A stretch of 64,000 nucleotides of DNA, from NCBI GenBank assembly GCA_036768485.1, contig JAVLUZ010000747.1, positions 124,001 through 188,000 of the forward strand, read 5' to 3'. Position 1 is the first letter of the stretch. Every line of letters starts with the position of its first letter. The notes beneath the pieces are model-generated. The model made no database searches and had not been told where the DNA came from. It saw nothing but the letters and a program-made list of their open reading frames with translations. The translations under genes were made by a program, and so were the position numbers. This DNA is from Mermis nigrescens (Eukaryota; Nematoda; Enoplea; Mermithida; Mermithidae). Shown here piece by piece: positions 63,953 to 64,000 of the stretch.

Positions 63953-64000
63953 ATGCTAACCCCTCCCCCGAACCGGCCATGCTGTGCATCTATGAAGGAC

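Overview
This is intron-containing nuclear DNA from an invertebrate animal; the phylum cannot be fixed from the sequence. The evidence is: AT-rich DNA without long uninterrupted genes; two host genes that can be rebuilt from short exons with GT-AG junctions and matching phases; metazoan transposon families (hAT, Tc1/mariner-like, CR1/jockey-type LINE, Penelope-like); and microsatellites. No bacterial-type operons, ribosome binding sites, CRISPR arrays or rRNA genes are visible.

Host genes, both on the minus strand. (1) 13667-41135: ten exons whose phases all agree give a 758-residue protein with a new N-terminus, one RRM, an F-box, leucine-rich repeats and an acidic tail. It is probably a substrate receptor of an SCF ubiquitin ligase that also binds RNA. 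(2) 60599-63022: the last two exons of the checkpoint kinase CHEK1 (KA1 domain plus a basic tail); the kinase domain lies to the right of the window. Only about 2.8 kb of the window is host coding sequence.

The rest is mostly transposon DNA, many copies of which can be delimited to the base by their target-site duplications (TSDs). Names used here: A = hAT MITE of about 260 bp (ends CAYAC.TGGGC, at least 15 copies); B = hAT MITE (ends CAGTGGCGGAT); C = hAT MITE (ends CAGGCACGTAGCTGG); D = 2.6-kb hAT element (ends CAGTGATCGGACCGAGG, four copies plus one diverged relative carrying a transposase remnant); F = about 400-bp relative of A; G = Tc1/mariner-like foldbacks with TA sites; K = composite inverted-repeat element; M = element ending in TATAGTCTGTTTCA; N = 6.2-kb unit ending in CAGTGTTGCCAGG; P = degenerate inter-element repeat; Q = 0.75-kb repeat present as an inverted pair 44 kb apart; T = 2.2-kb element holding a 91-bp satellite. 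Elements are nested up to three deep.

Layout: 1-13 kb, A/M/D4/B/C elements with no recognised gene; 13.7-41.1 kb, the RRM/F-box/LRR gene with introns filled by K, G, F, the Penelope-like fragment, T, D1, C3/D2; 41-49 kb, F, hairpin repeats, microsatellites, P and D3; 49.8-56.0 kb, unit N with a LINE inside; 56-60 kb, LINE remnant, A, Q; 60.6-63.0 kb, end of CHEK1 with F, C and G elements in its last intron; 63.1-64 kb, F and A.

A short perfect hairpin, GGCGC-TTC-GCGCC, recurs in D, E/B, F, T and the hairpin-repeat tracts and is the most unusual shared signal outside the genes.
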